NCBI GenBank assembly: GCA_010672585.1
Contig: JAAHGF010000007.1
Span: 52,077-102,656 of the forward strand
From: Okeania sp. SIO1I7
GTDB lineage: Bacteria; Cyanobacteriota; Cyanobacteriia; Cyanobacteriales; Microcoleaceae
DNA length: 50,580 bases
Reading direction: 5' to 3'
Program-made: the position numbers and the translations under genes
Part shown: piece by piece, positions 26,501-35,029 of the stretch
Numbering within the stretch: the stretch's first letter is position 1
Layout: each line of letters begins with the position of its first letter
The notes under the pieces: generated by a model
Seen by the model: only the letters and a program-made list of their open reading frames with translations
Told to the model about the DNA's origin: nothing
Databases searched by the model: none

Positions 26501-28148
26501 TGATTGCCTCTTCTATTTTTCCTTGTTCTTGAAAAACTTCTCCATATCTATAATAAATTCCTCCAATTTTTTGCTTGATTTCTATTTTGTTTGGTTCTAG
26601 TTGTTTGGCTTTTTGATAATTTTGTAAAGCTGACTCTAGCTGTCCTTGATTTAATAAAGCATCTGCTAATTTTTCGTAAGGTTCTACATTATTTGGATTT
26701 GCAGATATGACTCTTTGATAACAAGCAACTGCTTCTCCCCACTGCCCATTGTGAATTAAAATTTCTCCTAATTTATAACTAGCTTCTACTAACTGTGGCT
26801 TTAACTGAATTGCTCCTTGATAACAAGCGATCGCCTGTTCTAATTGACCATTTTCATTCAGAGTATTTCCGGTGTATAAAAATTCTTCTGCTGTGGCTTT
26901 TCCTGGTTCTAGTCTTAATACTTGATATAAACATTCTGCTGCTGCTGCTGACTGATTAAGTTGAGTATAAATTTTGGCTAAATTACGATATGCTCCAGCA
27001 AATTCTGGTTTAATTGCTATTGCTCTGCGATAATATTGTATGGCTTTTTCCCACTGTTGTTGTTGAGCAAATATAGTTCCTAGATTTGCATGGACTTGTA
27101 CAAAATCTGGTTTAATTTCTAATGCTTTTTTGTACGAATCTAATGCTGCTTGTAATTTCCCCATAGCTTGTAAAGAATTACCGATTATTTTATAAGCTTT
27201 GGGTTCTGGTTTAATTGAAATAATTTTCTGACTTATAGTAATTGCTTGTTGCCATTTTTTCTGATTCACATAAGTCTCTGCCACCATCATATAAGTTTCT
27301 ATATCTTCAGTATTAATCGCAGTTGTTGGTTGAGGTGGAATATTATTTGTCTGTTCTGCCGCAGTCAGGGTATCATTAGCATTTGCTCCATCGTTATTTA
27401 AACTGCCAACTAAAGTATCTTGGGCTTCTAATTCTTGACTAGAAACTAAATTATATTTATTAGAGCTAATATCTGTTGAAGTTTCTACTTTTGTATTAGT
27501 ATTAGTTGGTCTAAGTTCGATAGCTCTGCGAAAACAAACTGTCGCTTCATCTAGGTTCCCTTGCTCCTTTAAAGCTGCTCCTAAATTTTGATAAGCTTCT
27601 GCTGAATTAGCATTTAATTTAATAGCAATTCGGTAACAAGATATTGCCTCGTTTAAACTACCCTGTTGCTGTAGATTTTTACCTAAATTAAGAATTTCTT
27701 CTAAGGTTGCTTTTTCAGGTTCTAGAGAAAATGCTTTGTATTGACAATATGTAGCAGATTTTTCGTTACTCAAACATAACCATACTTTTGCCATATTGCG
27801 ATAAGCTCCGGCAAAATCTGGCTTCACTTCTACAGCTTTTTGATAATAAGATATTGCCTCTTGCCATTTTTGCTGCATGGCGTATAAACTGCCGAGATTA
27901 GCATATATTTCCGGCCAATTTGATTTAATTTCTAACGCTTTTTTATAGTAATTTTCTGCAGCTTCCAATTTTCCTTTTGCTTGCCAAACATTACCTAAAG
28001 TTTTGTAAGCTGGAGCATAATTTTCTTCTATTTTTATAGCTAATTCACAGGAAGCGATCGCCTCATCTAATTTTTTTTCGGCTACATAAGCTTCTGCTTT
28101 TTGGTGAAATTTTTCTGCTGGGCTTTCTTGAGGATTTGTTGATGTCAT
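23568..28148 (-). CDS. TPR protein with two GT2 glycosyltransferase domains
   Basis: 1526 aa. Residues 1-790 are some 20 tetratricopeptide repeats (AYKTLGNVWQAKGKLEAAENYYKKALEIK and similar). A linker at ~800-832, rich in NRQQG, precedes two GT-A glycosyltransferase family 2 domains. The first (~882-1090) has ISIILPE, LLNSDDILT and VYSDEDKL. The second (~1123-1360) has SIIIPTRN, DNGSDES, FLNNDTEV and GGFDEELAIAFNDVDLCL, typical of O-antigen/RfbC-type enzymes. A small C-terminal beta domain (~1430-1526) follows. Probably a cytoplasmic glycan-assembly enzyme. Its gene neighbour is another TPR-glycosyltransferase, suggesting a shared surface polysaccharide or protein glycosylation task. The substrate is unknown. 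Confidence 0.9.
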   Translation of the reverse strand: MTSTNPQESPAEKFHQKAEAYVAEKKLDEAIASCELAIKIEENYAPAYKTLGNVWQAKGKLEAAENYYKKALEIKSNWPEIYANLGSLYAMQQKWQEAISYYQKAVEVKPDFAGAYRNMAKVWLCLSNEKSATYCQYKAFSLEPEKATLEEILNLGKNLQQQGSLNEAISCYRIAIKLNANSAEAYQNLGAALKEQGNLDEATVCFRRAIELRPTNTNTKVETSTDISSNKYNLVSSQELEAQDTLVGSLNNDGANANDTLTAAEQTNNIPPQPTTAINTEDIETYMMVAETYVNQKKWQQAITISQKIISIKPEPKAYKIIGNSLQAMGKLQAALDSYKKALEIKPDFVQVHANLGTIFAQQQQWEKAIQYYRRAIAIKPEFAGAYRNLAKIYTQLNQSAAAAECLYQVLRLEPGKATAEEFLYTGNTLNENGQLEQAIACYQGAIQLKPQLVEASYKLGEILIHNGQWGEAVACYQRVISANPNNVEPYEKLADALLNQGQLESALQNYQKAKQLEPNKIEIKQKIGGIYYRYGEVFQEQGKIEEAIKAYSQATENYPEFDIPYGKLGEIFSQQEKWKEAAKVYKKASEIKSDNSWYHNSLGEALKKLEKWSEAVEAYRKAIELNPDFSWSHNNLGDCLLKLEKWSEAVEPYRKAIELNPDFSWSYINLGKALWSAGNWQEAIDPYRRAIELKADLPEAYQKLGDALKKRAQLDLDEAIKWYEKAIENNPENEQLYHKALEIKPEDHKLYLQLGNTLVKKGKTHGAIAFYQLGLQINPDDPEIQAQLENILPKKKTLKEPETGNRQQGTSNRQQENIALLKREQEIENKEQTNIAISPSTSPVIEKEDTYQLWLKENLPSSEKLKKMSENLDTFRYQPLISIILPEKTASPEFPETIESVINQVYTNWEICYIADKLPQNVETDNRVKLVLKDESRDIATNLNAALALTTGDFITLLNSDDILTLDALYEMALFLNKHPEADMVYSDEDKLTKEGELTQPYFKPDWCPDSFLSRMYTGHLCIYRRELLEKLNGFRAGYENSYEYDLILRLSETSQKIFHIPKILYHNKISENGVAINQKISAETAKKALAEALERRGEKGTIYNLTQHPGFYQVRYQISEKKLVSIIIPTRNLGEILDRCLESIFSKTTYPNYEVILIDNGSDESKTKDIIQWWKNQEPQRFKCYEYDIPFNFSKLNNFATEKAEGDYLLFLNNDTEVKTPDWLEAMIEQAQREKIGAVGALLLYPDNTIQHAGVVLGMRSIADHSHRGFSPTDTGYNGQIISVNNYSAVTAACLMCRREVFEEMGGFDEELAIAFNDVDLCLKMLDKGYRNIYVPHAVLYHHESKSRGVENTGEKQLRFQQEIQKMKQRWKYLIDEDPCYNPHLTRQQEDFSLRIKTNVEVGISLYEKDTEIVGCSIDVPKPGIEQNISSICIGGWVVGKTSPPVTVELIVAGKVIREVPANLHRPDVGEIHPEIPEAKYSGFWGELEVIEFAPEMKISLEAILKDGSHVRLGMVNLKCPSLI

Positions 28149-28348
28149 TGTCTCTGTTTTGTTGGCGATAATTAATTAAGATTTTACTGTCTAATTTGAG
28201 ATTGCTTTTAGATTGCGAATCGCAAAATAATCTCAGTACAAAATATCAAATCAACAATATAGCTATCGGGAATAAATTATGAGAATTTAACTTTTATTTG
28301 TTCTCTAAAATTATAGAGTATCTCACAACTAAAATAATCTGTCTATAT
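28149..28348. other. Upstream region of the TPR-GT2 gene
   Basis: AT-rich. It includes AAATTATAGAGTATCTCACAAC near 28308-28330. No clear promoter pair and no gene. Confidence 0.35.
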
Positions 28349-28463
28349 CTAGTGTCGCTATGCGGAAGTTAAAAGTCAAAAAATAAAAGTCAAAAGTCAA
28401 TTATTTTTGATTTATAATTGTTTTAGGATTTTATAACCAGTTATTTCTGCCATCCTGCACTAG
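28349..28463 (-). repeat. 115-bp MITE with CTAGTGC ends (copy 2, inverted)
   Basis: CTAGTGTCGCTATGCGGAAG at the left and GCCATCCTGCACTAG at the right, with TTGTTTTAGGATTTTATAAC inside. This is the reverse complement of 11286-11408 with small differences. No exact target duplication is visible. Confidence 0.72.
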
Positions 28464-28774
28464 ACTCAAAGCTTTATTTTTAATTTGATTTCTTCCTTTT
28501 TTTAGAAAGCTTAAAACTCAGACAAAGCAATATTTTTCTTTTTGCCTCCCCCCTTTGAAAGCTATGCTTTACCCATCAGTCTTGAAACCCTTGTGGGAAG
28601 CAGGGGAGCAGGGAGCAGGGGAGAAAGGAGAAAGAATCATAGTAGCTAAATAAAACTACTGAAGTTGTCTAAAAAAAGTGTACGGAAAAATACATTTTTT
28701 CTCCCAAAAAAGCCTAACCAAGACTCACCCATGACTTGTCTATTTTGTCAAGTTTTATATTAAGAAAAATGTGG

Positions 28775-28995
28775 TTCATTAATGGATAATGGATAATTAC
28801 CTCTGGTTAAAACCGTTACGGAATTGAATGTAAGGAAATATTATTTCTTCACAGGAGTCGATTGGATATGGTTAGGAAACCCATCCATCCCACCCTACGG
28901 GAAGCTACGAAGAGCGACTGCTTTTTTTCCCCTTGAAAGGGGAGGCGGAATTAGCTGAATTATTTAATTAATAATTATTAATTATTGATTTTTCG
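28775..28995 (+). repeat. TTATTCGGTAAG-type element, degenerate copy
   Basis: Opens TTCATTAATGGATAATGG, contains TTAAAACCGTTACGGAATTG and TTGAAAGGGGAGGC, and runs into AATTATTAATTATTGATT. The final CGGTAAG has decayed. Same orientation as 2051-2272. Confidence 0.65.
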
Positions 28996-29077
28996 CTAAT
29001 GGATAGCTTTCAAAGGGGAGTAGGGGTAATGCCTTTTGCCTTTTGCCTTCTTCCTTCTTCCTTCTTCCTTCTTCCTT

Positions 29078-31987
29078 TTAAATAATACCTACAGCTTTAA
29101 GCATTAAATTGAGTGACCCTAAGTTCACAAAAATATCTTCTACAAGGGAACTTTCATACATTATATTTCTAATAGGATAACAACTAAATGCTTCACCTAC
29201 TAAAAAGTAATGTTCAAGTCCTAATAATTGGCTAATATGCCAATAGTAGTATCTGAGATAGTTGGGCGAAAAAAGCTCAATAATTTTGGTCTCTGGATTA
29301 CAGAATACTATATTTGTAAGACCACTTCCATGAGGAGCAACTATAATTTTTGCATGAGCAAAGGTGGCAATTTGACTTTCTAGGGACATAGACTCTGGAG
29401 TAATACAGGTAAAACCAAATTTGCTTAATATCTCTACTACCTCTGGTTCGTTCATTACTCGGCGATACCTAGCATTACTCCTACTTATATATATTCTTTC
29501 TGGTAACTGTGACTTCTCAATAATTCTTTCTTTGAGAAATACTTCTCTCAAAAATTTTACTCCCCACGGTTGTAACCATCCTAAATAACCAGAAAATGAA
29601 GGGACAACTAATTCTTCTGCCTGAATGTAGGGATGGCGATCGCTTACCAGAATTTTCTCCTCGGGAATGCCAAGAATTTTTAAGGTCTCCTGCTGAAAAG
29701 GTTGTTGATAGTCATTAACCAAAAACCAATCTATCTCTTCTAAATTTATACCCTGACGTAATATTTCTATTCTGGGCAATAAGTCCACCATCCAATGAAA
29801 ATACACATTTCCCGACAGTACTGATAATACTGCTACTTTACCATGAATTTTCTCTAGAGACGGAAGTTCTTCTAAACCAAATATTCGATGTTTACTTGGG
29901 TCATAGTTCCTACATCCTGGTAATGGAGATGGATACTCCCGAGAAACATCTGCCAATAAATAGTTATCTGGAGTCATAATAGCGATCGCGTAACATAGTC
30001 TCCAGTAATTTTTCTTGGGCATAACCCAAGCTCTTCCCTCTGGTACTATTGTTACGAAATTGGGAGTCTGGGAAATTTTCAGAAAGTGAGAAAAACCAGA
30101 CAAACTATTTTTTGAGTCTTCTGTCAAGGAGGGTATATCCCCTTTTTTTCGTTGCTTGAGGAAAGAGCTTTTTTTCCCTAAACTCTGACTCAAAAAATCC
30201 GTATCTTGGCTAAATCCACTTCTACCATTGAGACTATAAACTGCTGGAGCGAGGTATTTTACTTCAAAATACTGATAAATTTCCCATAAACATTTACTAC
30301 AATTTAACCCATGACATTCTAAATTTTTCTGCTGATTTTTAGAGCTTAATTCCTGAATTGAAAATTTAGTAATTTCTTCTATCCCCCTTTCAAAGGGGGG
30401 TAGGGGGGATGCCTTATCTTCTGTTGTGGATTTTTCTAATTTTACTTCTATATATCTTGGCAGATATTTGTTACTGTCTAATCGTTCTATCCAATCTTTT
30501 GTAGATAAATGTAATCCTTCTAACTGTTGATAAGGCTGAAGATTATTGTTGAATATCTGCGAATCTAATATTGCTTTTTCCGATAAAACTTTACCGTAAC
30601 AATCTATCGCTTGCTCCCATCGTTGTTGCTTTTCCAGAACCTTTCCCAAATCAAAATAAATGCCGATAGTCTCAGAAATTCTATTTTCACTTAATAATAT
30701 TTGGATAGCTATCCGATAACTAATAATTGCTGGATTTAACCGTTTTTGTTTAACCAGACTATTCCCTAATAAACAATAAATATCTGGTGAATTTGGCTGA
30801 AGTTGTAAAGCTTTTTGATAAATACTCTCTGCACTAGCATAAGACTCATTTTCCATCAATATATTGCCAAAATGAATATAATATTTGAGCAAATATTGAG
30901 ATAGTTTCTGACACTGCTGCTGAAAACTTTCTGAATAACTATCTAATTTTTGTAGCTCCTTGAGAAAATTAAAACCAGCTACTTTTGTCAAATACAATTC
31001 ATCAGATACTATCTGCTCCGATTTTTCTAACTTAGCCTCCAATAACTGACAATAACCATGAACAAAATTATCATTAATAATCGCCTTTTTTAAATCAAGA
31101 AAAGCCGCCTTAAACTTGCCTATACTCATTAAAGAAAAAGCACAATCACTGTAAACTAATGAATTATCTTCTTCTTGCTTTAGTTGAATAACCTCTTTAA
31201 AACATTTGACCGCCCATTCATGCTCCCCAATAACTTGTAATGCTTTACCCAAATTATAATGCGCCTTAATAAAAGTAGGATTTAACTCTATAGCACGACC
31301 ATAAGCAGCGATCGCTTGTGCGGGATTTTCTGTTGATAAAGCATGACCAATATTATTATATAAATCTGCTGAATTTGGTTTTAAACCTAACCCCTGCTGA
31401 TAAACTTCAATAGCTTCTTCCGTTCTATTCAAATCAGCTAAAACACCACCTAAATTATTATACGCTTCTACAGAATTAGGCTGGAGTATAATGATTTTTC
31501 TATAAATATCAACTGCTGCTTGATAATTTCTTTGCAACTCAAAAACAATACCCAAACTCAAATAAGCCTTAATATAATCAGGATTCAGAATAATTGCTAT
31601 TTCATAACATTCAATAGCAGCTTCTAAATAACCAAATTGATGCTTTATATTACCCAAATTATAATAAACTTCCGGCCATTGTAACCCTAAATTAATCCCT
31701 TGTTGATATTGACTTGCTGCTTCAATCAACCACTTTTTCTGACTATATAATTGACCAAGAAAAGCATGAACTTCCGCATATTCTGGCTTAATTTCCAAAG
31801 CCTTTGTATAAGCATACATAGCTGCCTGAAAATTGCCTTGAGCTTGATAAGTTTCCCCTAATATTCTGTAGGCATCCTCAGAATTTGATTGTAATTCTAA
31901 AACTTCTTGACAGGTTGCTATAGCTTGACCTAATTTACCTTCGCTCAAGTAGAGTTTTGCTAATCTGAGATATTCTTTTATTCCCAT
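29078..31987 (-). CDS. TPR protein with GT61 (DUF563) glycosyltransferase domain
   Basis: 969 aa. Residues 1-270 and ~370-480 are tetratricopeptide repeats (LGQAIATCQEVLELQSNSEDAYRILG). Residues ~690-930 match the DUF563/GT61 family: GNVYFHWMVDLLPRIEIL, RIYISRSNARYRRVMNEPEV and HAKIIVAPHGSGLTNIVFC. GT61 enzymes transfer sugars such as xylose or GlcNAc; the exact donor is unknown. A linker around 525-537 reads KASPLPPFERGI, translated from a common intergenic repeat. The adjacent TPR-GT2 gene on the same strand (about 930 bp away) suggests a functional pair. The ATG has AAGGA overlapping it, so the start is only moderately supported. Confidence 0.88.
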   Translation of the reverse strand: MGIKEYLRLAKLYLSEGKLGQAIATCQEVLELQSNSEDAYRILGETYQAQGNFQAAMYAYTKALEIKPEYAEVHAFLGQLYSQKKWLIEAASQYQQGINLGLQWPEVYYNLGNIKHQFGYLEAAIECYEIAIILNPDYIKAYLSLGIVFELQRNYQAAVDIYRKIIILQPNSVEAYNNLGGVLADLNRTEEAIEVYQQGLGLKPNSADLYNNIGHALSTENPAQAIAAYGRAIELNPTFIKAHYNLGKALQVIGEHEWAVKCFKEVIQLKQEEDNSLVYSDCAFSLMSIGKFKAAFLDLKKAIINDNFVHGYCQLLEAKLEKSEQIVSDELYLTKVAGFNFLKELQKLDSYSESFQQQCQKLSQYLLKYYIHFGNILMENESYASAESIYQKALQLQPNSPDIYCLLGNSLVKQKRLNPAIISYRIAIQILLSENRISETIGIYFDLGKVLEKQQRWEQAIDCYGKVLSEKAILDSQIFNNNLQPYQQLEGLHLSTKDWIERLDSNKYLPRYIEVKLEKSTTEDKASPLPPFERGIEEITKFSIQELSSKNQQKNLECHGLNCSKCLWEIYQYFEVKYLAPAVYSLNGRSGFSQDTDFLSQSLGKKSSFLKQRKKGDIPSLTEDSKNSLSGFSHFLKISQTPNFVTIVPEGRAWVMPKKNYWRLCYAIAIMTPDNYLLADVSREYPSPLPGCRNYDPSKHRIFGLEELPSLEKIHGKVAVLSVLSGNVYFHWMVDLLPRIEILRQGINLEEIDWFLVNDYQQPFQQETLKILGIPEEKILVSDRHPYIQAEELVVPSFSGYLGWLQPWGVKFLREVFLKERIIEKSQLPERIYISRSNARYRRVMNEPEVVEILSKFGFTCITPESMSLESQIATFAHAKIIVAPHGSGLTNIVFCNPETKIIELFSPNYLRYYYWHISQLLGLEHYFLVGEAFSCYPIRNIMYESSLVEDIFVNLGSLNLMLKAVGII

Positions 31988-32050
31988 CCTTAGCTAATAG
32001 TTAATCATTGAATATTTGACTTTTTATCCCAAATTTAAAGGAAAGGCTCA

Positions 32051-32130
32051 ATAATTAATAATTAATAATTAATAATTAATAATTAGGGCTTGCTGAATAA
32101 AGCTAAAAGTCAGGATACCTAAGACTTAGA
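32051..32130 (+). repeat. ATTAATA heptamers joined to an AGGGCTTGCTGA end
   Basis: About five AATAATT heptamers (32051-32084) run straight into AGGGCTTGCTGAATAAA, the same terminal sequence as the MITE at 41195-41580. A decayed partner end (GCTAACGCCCT) may lie at 32463-32473, which would make it 389 bp, but the interior does not match. Confidence 0.5.
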
Positions 32131-32572
32131 AGCTTTTTATATTCAGTTTATCTCCTAGTTATTGGCTCTTATTGGCCTCAAAATACTGAAATTTTCAGCT
32201 GAAATTCAAGAAAATTTCTTCACATAAAATGACCGAAACCGTTGCCTGTTCCCCCCATGTCCGCGTCCCCGCGTCTCCGTGTCCCCGTGTCCTACCCCCA
32301 CCAACCAATTTTTTCAAAGGAAATATCAAAAGCTGAAAACTCAGACAACGCCAGATTTTTACTTCTGCCTTCTGCCATATATTGAAAAGTACATTTTTTT
32401 GAGAACTGTAGACAAGATTCTTACTCCCCACATCCCCCACACCCCCTCCATTACCCAAATATGCTAACGCCCTAAAAATTTATCCCTCCTACAATTAGGT
32501 TAGGAGGGAGTCAAAATCTTCATTCTCGGGTTATACCCATATTTAAAACCGCATCTATAATATTAACCATAC
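32131..32572. other. Spacer with C-rich repeat DNA
   Basis: Holds CCCCGCGTCTCCGTGTCCCC near 32265-32285 and ACATCCCCCACACCCCCTCC near 32428-32450, low-complexity DNA on a local GC peak, and no gene. The overlapping frames of 62 and 87 aa are in this low-complexity DNA. Confidence 0.4.
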
Positions 32573-33511
32573 TTAGAAGATTTCAAAGTCAGTATTTTGT
32601 AATGGGTTACTCGCATCATATACAGTATTATCAACCCGAGCAATTTGATTTTCATCAGAACCAGGATCTGTTGTTGGGTTATAGTAGACTAAACCATTAG
32701 TAGGGTCATATACAATTGCTGCAGAACTTGCTCCATCAACTAGAGGATTGAAATTCTCAATTACTGCAAACTCATCTGCTGGTAATGCTTCGCCACTTGG
32801 TGTACCTGTTAAAGCATTAAACCTTGCATCTTCAGGAATGAATGGACTAGCAGCGAGAACTATCCTATCTCCCTCACCTCTATTAAAGTCTGTTAGAGAA
32901 TCTGTTCCATAACTACCATCTGAATCGTACCAGAAGAAGAAAGTATCAGCTCCAGTGCCACCAGTTAAAGTATCGTTACCCCTAGCTCCTGATAAGAAGT
33001 CATTCCCAGCACCACCATCAAGACTATCGTTATCTTTACCTCCATCAATAATATCATTGCCCTCATTACCCGCTAGGGTATCATTGCCCTGATTACCCCT
33101 GATATCATCATCTCCCGATCCACCTCGTGCTACATCGTCTCCGCGATCGCTAAAGATAATTTCTTCTCCTTCACCACCTTCTAACGTATCATTATCTCTA
33201 CCACCTCTTAGGCAATCATCTCCATCCCCTCCTACTATAGAGTCATCTCCTCGGTTTCCTTGGATCGAGTCATTACCAGTACCACCAGCTCCAGTATCGT
33301 TACCTGGTCCTAATGCTATTACATCATTGCCACCACCAGATGCTACTATGTCATCTTCAGCTAAAGCTGAAATTTGATCTGCACCAGGTGTCCCAACACC
33401 ACGGTCTGGTTGTGGTGTATATACTCGGACACGACCTCCATCGGCGATGCCAGTACTTACATCGGTTACTGGATCGGTTTCGGTACCTGGTGGAATTATT
33501 ACTTCAGTCAC
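32573..33511 (-). CDS. RTX calcium-binding repeat protein
   Basis: 312 aa. It starts at GTG (33511-33509) with GAGGT 6-7 nt upstream. Residues ~45-190 are RTX nonapeptide repeats (GGTGNDSIQGNRGDDSIVGG, GGAGNDFLSGARGNDTLTGG), roughly fifteen Ca2+-binding turns. The final GGTGADTFFF and DSLTDFNRGEGDRIVL segment is the usual cap of RTX beta-rolls. The C-terminal ~100 residues have GLVYYNPTTDPGSDENQIARVDN, common in cyanobacterial RTX proteins. No signal peptide; export by type I secretion is inferred. Unlike the cyclophilin-RTX proteins it has no catalytic domain and does not end in ALRxG. Confidence 0.88.
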   Translation of the reverse strand: MTEVIIPPGTETDPVTDVSTGIADGGRVRVYTPQPDRGVGTPGADQISALAEDDIVASGGGNDVIALGPGNDTGAGGTGNDSIQGNRGDDSIVGGDGDDCLRGGRDNDTLEGGEGEEIIFSDRGDDVARGGSGDDDIRGNQGNDTLAGNEGNDIIDGGKDNDSLDGGAGNDFLSGARGNDTLTGGTGADTFFFWYDSDGSYGTDSLTDFNRGEGDRIVLAASPFIPEDARFNALTGTPSGEALPADEFAVIENFNPLVDGASSAAIVYDPTNGLVYYNPTTDPGSDENQIARVDNTVYDASNPLQNTDFEIF

Positions 33512-34007
33512 TTGCTTACCTCGTTTTTTAGTATTTACTATTACTGATTTATCTTTGTTTTGCTCAAAGAGCTAATTTTAGATTCTGTATAGATAACCGT
33601 TTTTGTCAACCTATAATTTTCATTTCTAGGGAAAACTTTGCCCTTGTGAATTAAGACATCACAAGCACAACCATTGTTCCCCATTAACTACAGCACTACC
33701 TAATGACATAATTCCTATTTCAGGAACTAGGCCAGGATTTTTTCTGCTGCAACAGATACATTTTTTAGAAAGTTCTAAGTATGTACTGTTTCGTGTATTT
33801 TTGCATCTTTAAGACTATATATGATTTTGTCTAAATATTACAGATATTTTTTGGCTCAATCAATATGAACATCCAAGATTTTAACATAGTATGAGCTATT
33901 GTCAATTGCCAAATTTGCCGATTAATTTTAAATTCTATAAATAAATTCTGTAGTTACAAGTTAACTTTCACTTTGAGTAAGTTTTACAGATTTGGTTGGT
34001 TTATATA
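33512..34007. other. Upstream region of the RTX gene
   Basis: AT-rich, no gene seen; it must contain the RTX gene promoter. Confidence 0.4.
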
Positions 34008-34157
34008 ATACTAATATCAATTCACTTTAAAGATGTCACAAATAGTTTCGCTCCTTTAAATGTTAAATAATTTCCTTAAATTACTGTATAATCAAAGTTT
34101 TGAGCTTATAAAGTCTTAATGCATGATTTTTGACTTATAACTTCCGTGAAACGGTAT
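34008..34157 (+). repeat. ATACC / GGTAT-bounded repeat (copy 2)
   Basis: Direct copy of 11451-11607: AATTCACTTTAAAGATGTCA, CTTTAAATGTTAAATAATTT, AAAGTTTTGAGCTTATAAAG and a CTTCCGTGAAACGGTAT end. Confidence 0.7.
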
Positions 34158-34479
34158 AAGATTAGCTTTACGCAAATTATTCCTAAAAGAAGTAAGCAGG
34201 TAACAGGGCAAAATTCTAAATTTCTTTGGCAAATTGGACTTGGTATTACTTGCGAAGTTAAAGCTACTTGATAGTATTTGTGTTCTTGTACTAATTTAAG
34301 ATACTAAGATGATTTTATTCTAAACTTATAAGGAACAAAATTTAATTATATTCGTCTTTGGCTTTTTCAAACTTATAAATTCCGATTTAAAATATACACT
34401 CAATAAAATTAATTAATTAATAGTTTTACCGAAAATTTGGGGTTAGGTGCTTCGCCCTGAATAGATATGTTATTATACT

Positions 34480-34692
34480 ATTAGTTGCCGAGGGGCACGC
34501 CTCCAGAGGAGGAACTGCGAATTGCGGAAACTTTCAATGGACGCGGAGGGGAGCGTCACCCACCCCCATCCCCTCTCGGGAGGGGAGCAAGAGGGGTGGG
34601 TGCAGTACCCGATGTTAGTGGCACAAAACGTCAACCCGCCGAATAGCTACGGCTCAGTTTTGTTTCTCCGTGTCTTCAGACCGGAGAGGATG
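34480..34692 (+). ncRNA. GC-rich island, possible IS200/IS605 right end (omegaRNA scar)
   Basis: A sharply GC-rich island in AT-rich DNA. It ends with the hairpin CTCCG/CGGAG, then AGAGGATGTCAA, where the base composition abruptly returns to AT-rich. The layout (structured RNA, terminal hairpin, ATGTCA-type end) matches 45690-45935 and is typical of IS200/IS605 right ends, where TnpB guide RNAs are made. No tnpB remains. The 60-aa frame here is not credible. RNA identity is inference. Confidence 0.35.
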
Positions 34693-34784
34693 TCAATTAC
34701 TTAACTTACTTTGGGAAATATAACTTCTATAATAGTCTTGCCATAACTAACAAATATCTGTTATAGTAGATAATTATAATTATT

Positions 34785-34874
34785 GGAGAGGTGGCTGAGT
34801 GGTCGAAAGCGGCTCACTGCTAATGAGTTGTACGGGAGAACCCCGTACCGAGGGTTCGAATCCCTCCTTCTCCG
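34785..34874 (+). tRNA. trnS-GCU: tRNA-Ser (GCU)
   Basis: A 90-nt class II tRNA. The acceptor GGAGAGG pairs with CTTCTCC (one G-U), followed by the discriminator G. The D-arm is GGCTGAGTGG, the anticodon loop CTGCTAA with anticodon GCU (reads AGC/AGU), the long variable arm ACGGGAGAACCCCGT as required for serine, and the T-arm GGGTTCGAATCCC. CCA is not encoded. Single copy, no tRNA cluster. Confidence 0.95.
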
Positions 34875-34895
34875 TTATAAATATAGTTAAAAAAG

Positions 34896-34978
34896 CGGTC
34901 AGCAGTAAACGTTAGAAGGAGCGAATGGCCATTCGCTCCTGGCAGCTCGTAGCTGAATGCTAAAAGCTAATAGCTAGT
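34896..34978. repeat. AGCGGTCAGCAGT-type repeat with 24-bp palindrome
   Basis: Starts about 20 bp after tRNA-Ser. At 34917-34940 lies a perfect 24-bp palindrome whose half is AGGAGCGAATGG. It is flanked by GCGGTCAGCAGT and GCTGAATGCTAAAAGCTAAT, vocabulary of the MITE family at 45948-46137. It could fold as a strong hairpin in the tRNA's downstream transcript. Confidence 0.6.
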
Positions 34979-35029
34979 TAAATTAAATAAATTTTAAAGA
35001 TATAAATAGGCAAAATTTTTTTTGTTATT

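Noticed and set aside
32085-32473. Complete AGGGCTTGCTGA MITE at 32 kb
   Set aside because: The left end is good but the right end (GCTAACGCCCT) matches poorly and the interior is unrelated; only the left end is reported.
34522-34704. 60-aa frame in the GC-rich island
   Set aside because: Low-complexity, no family, and it ends in the IS605-like hairpin; an RNA or DNA element explains the composition better.
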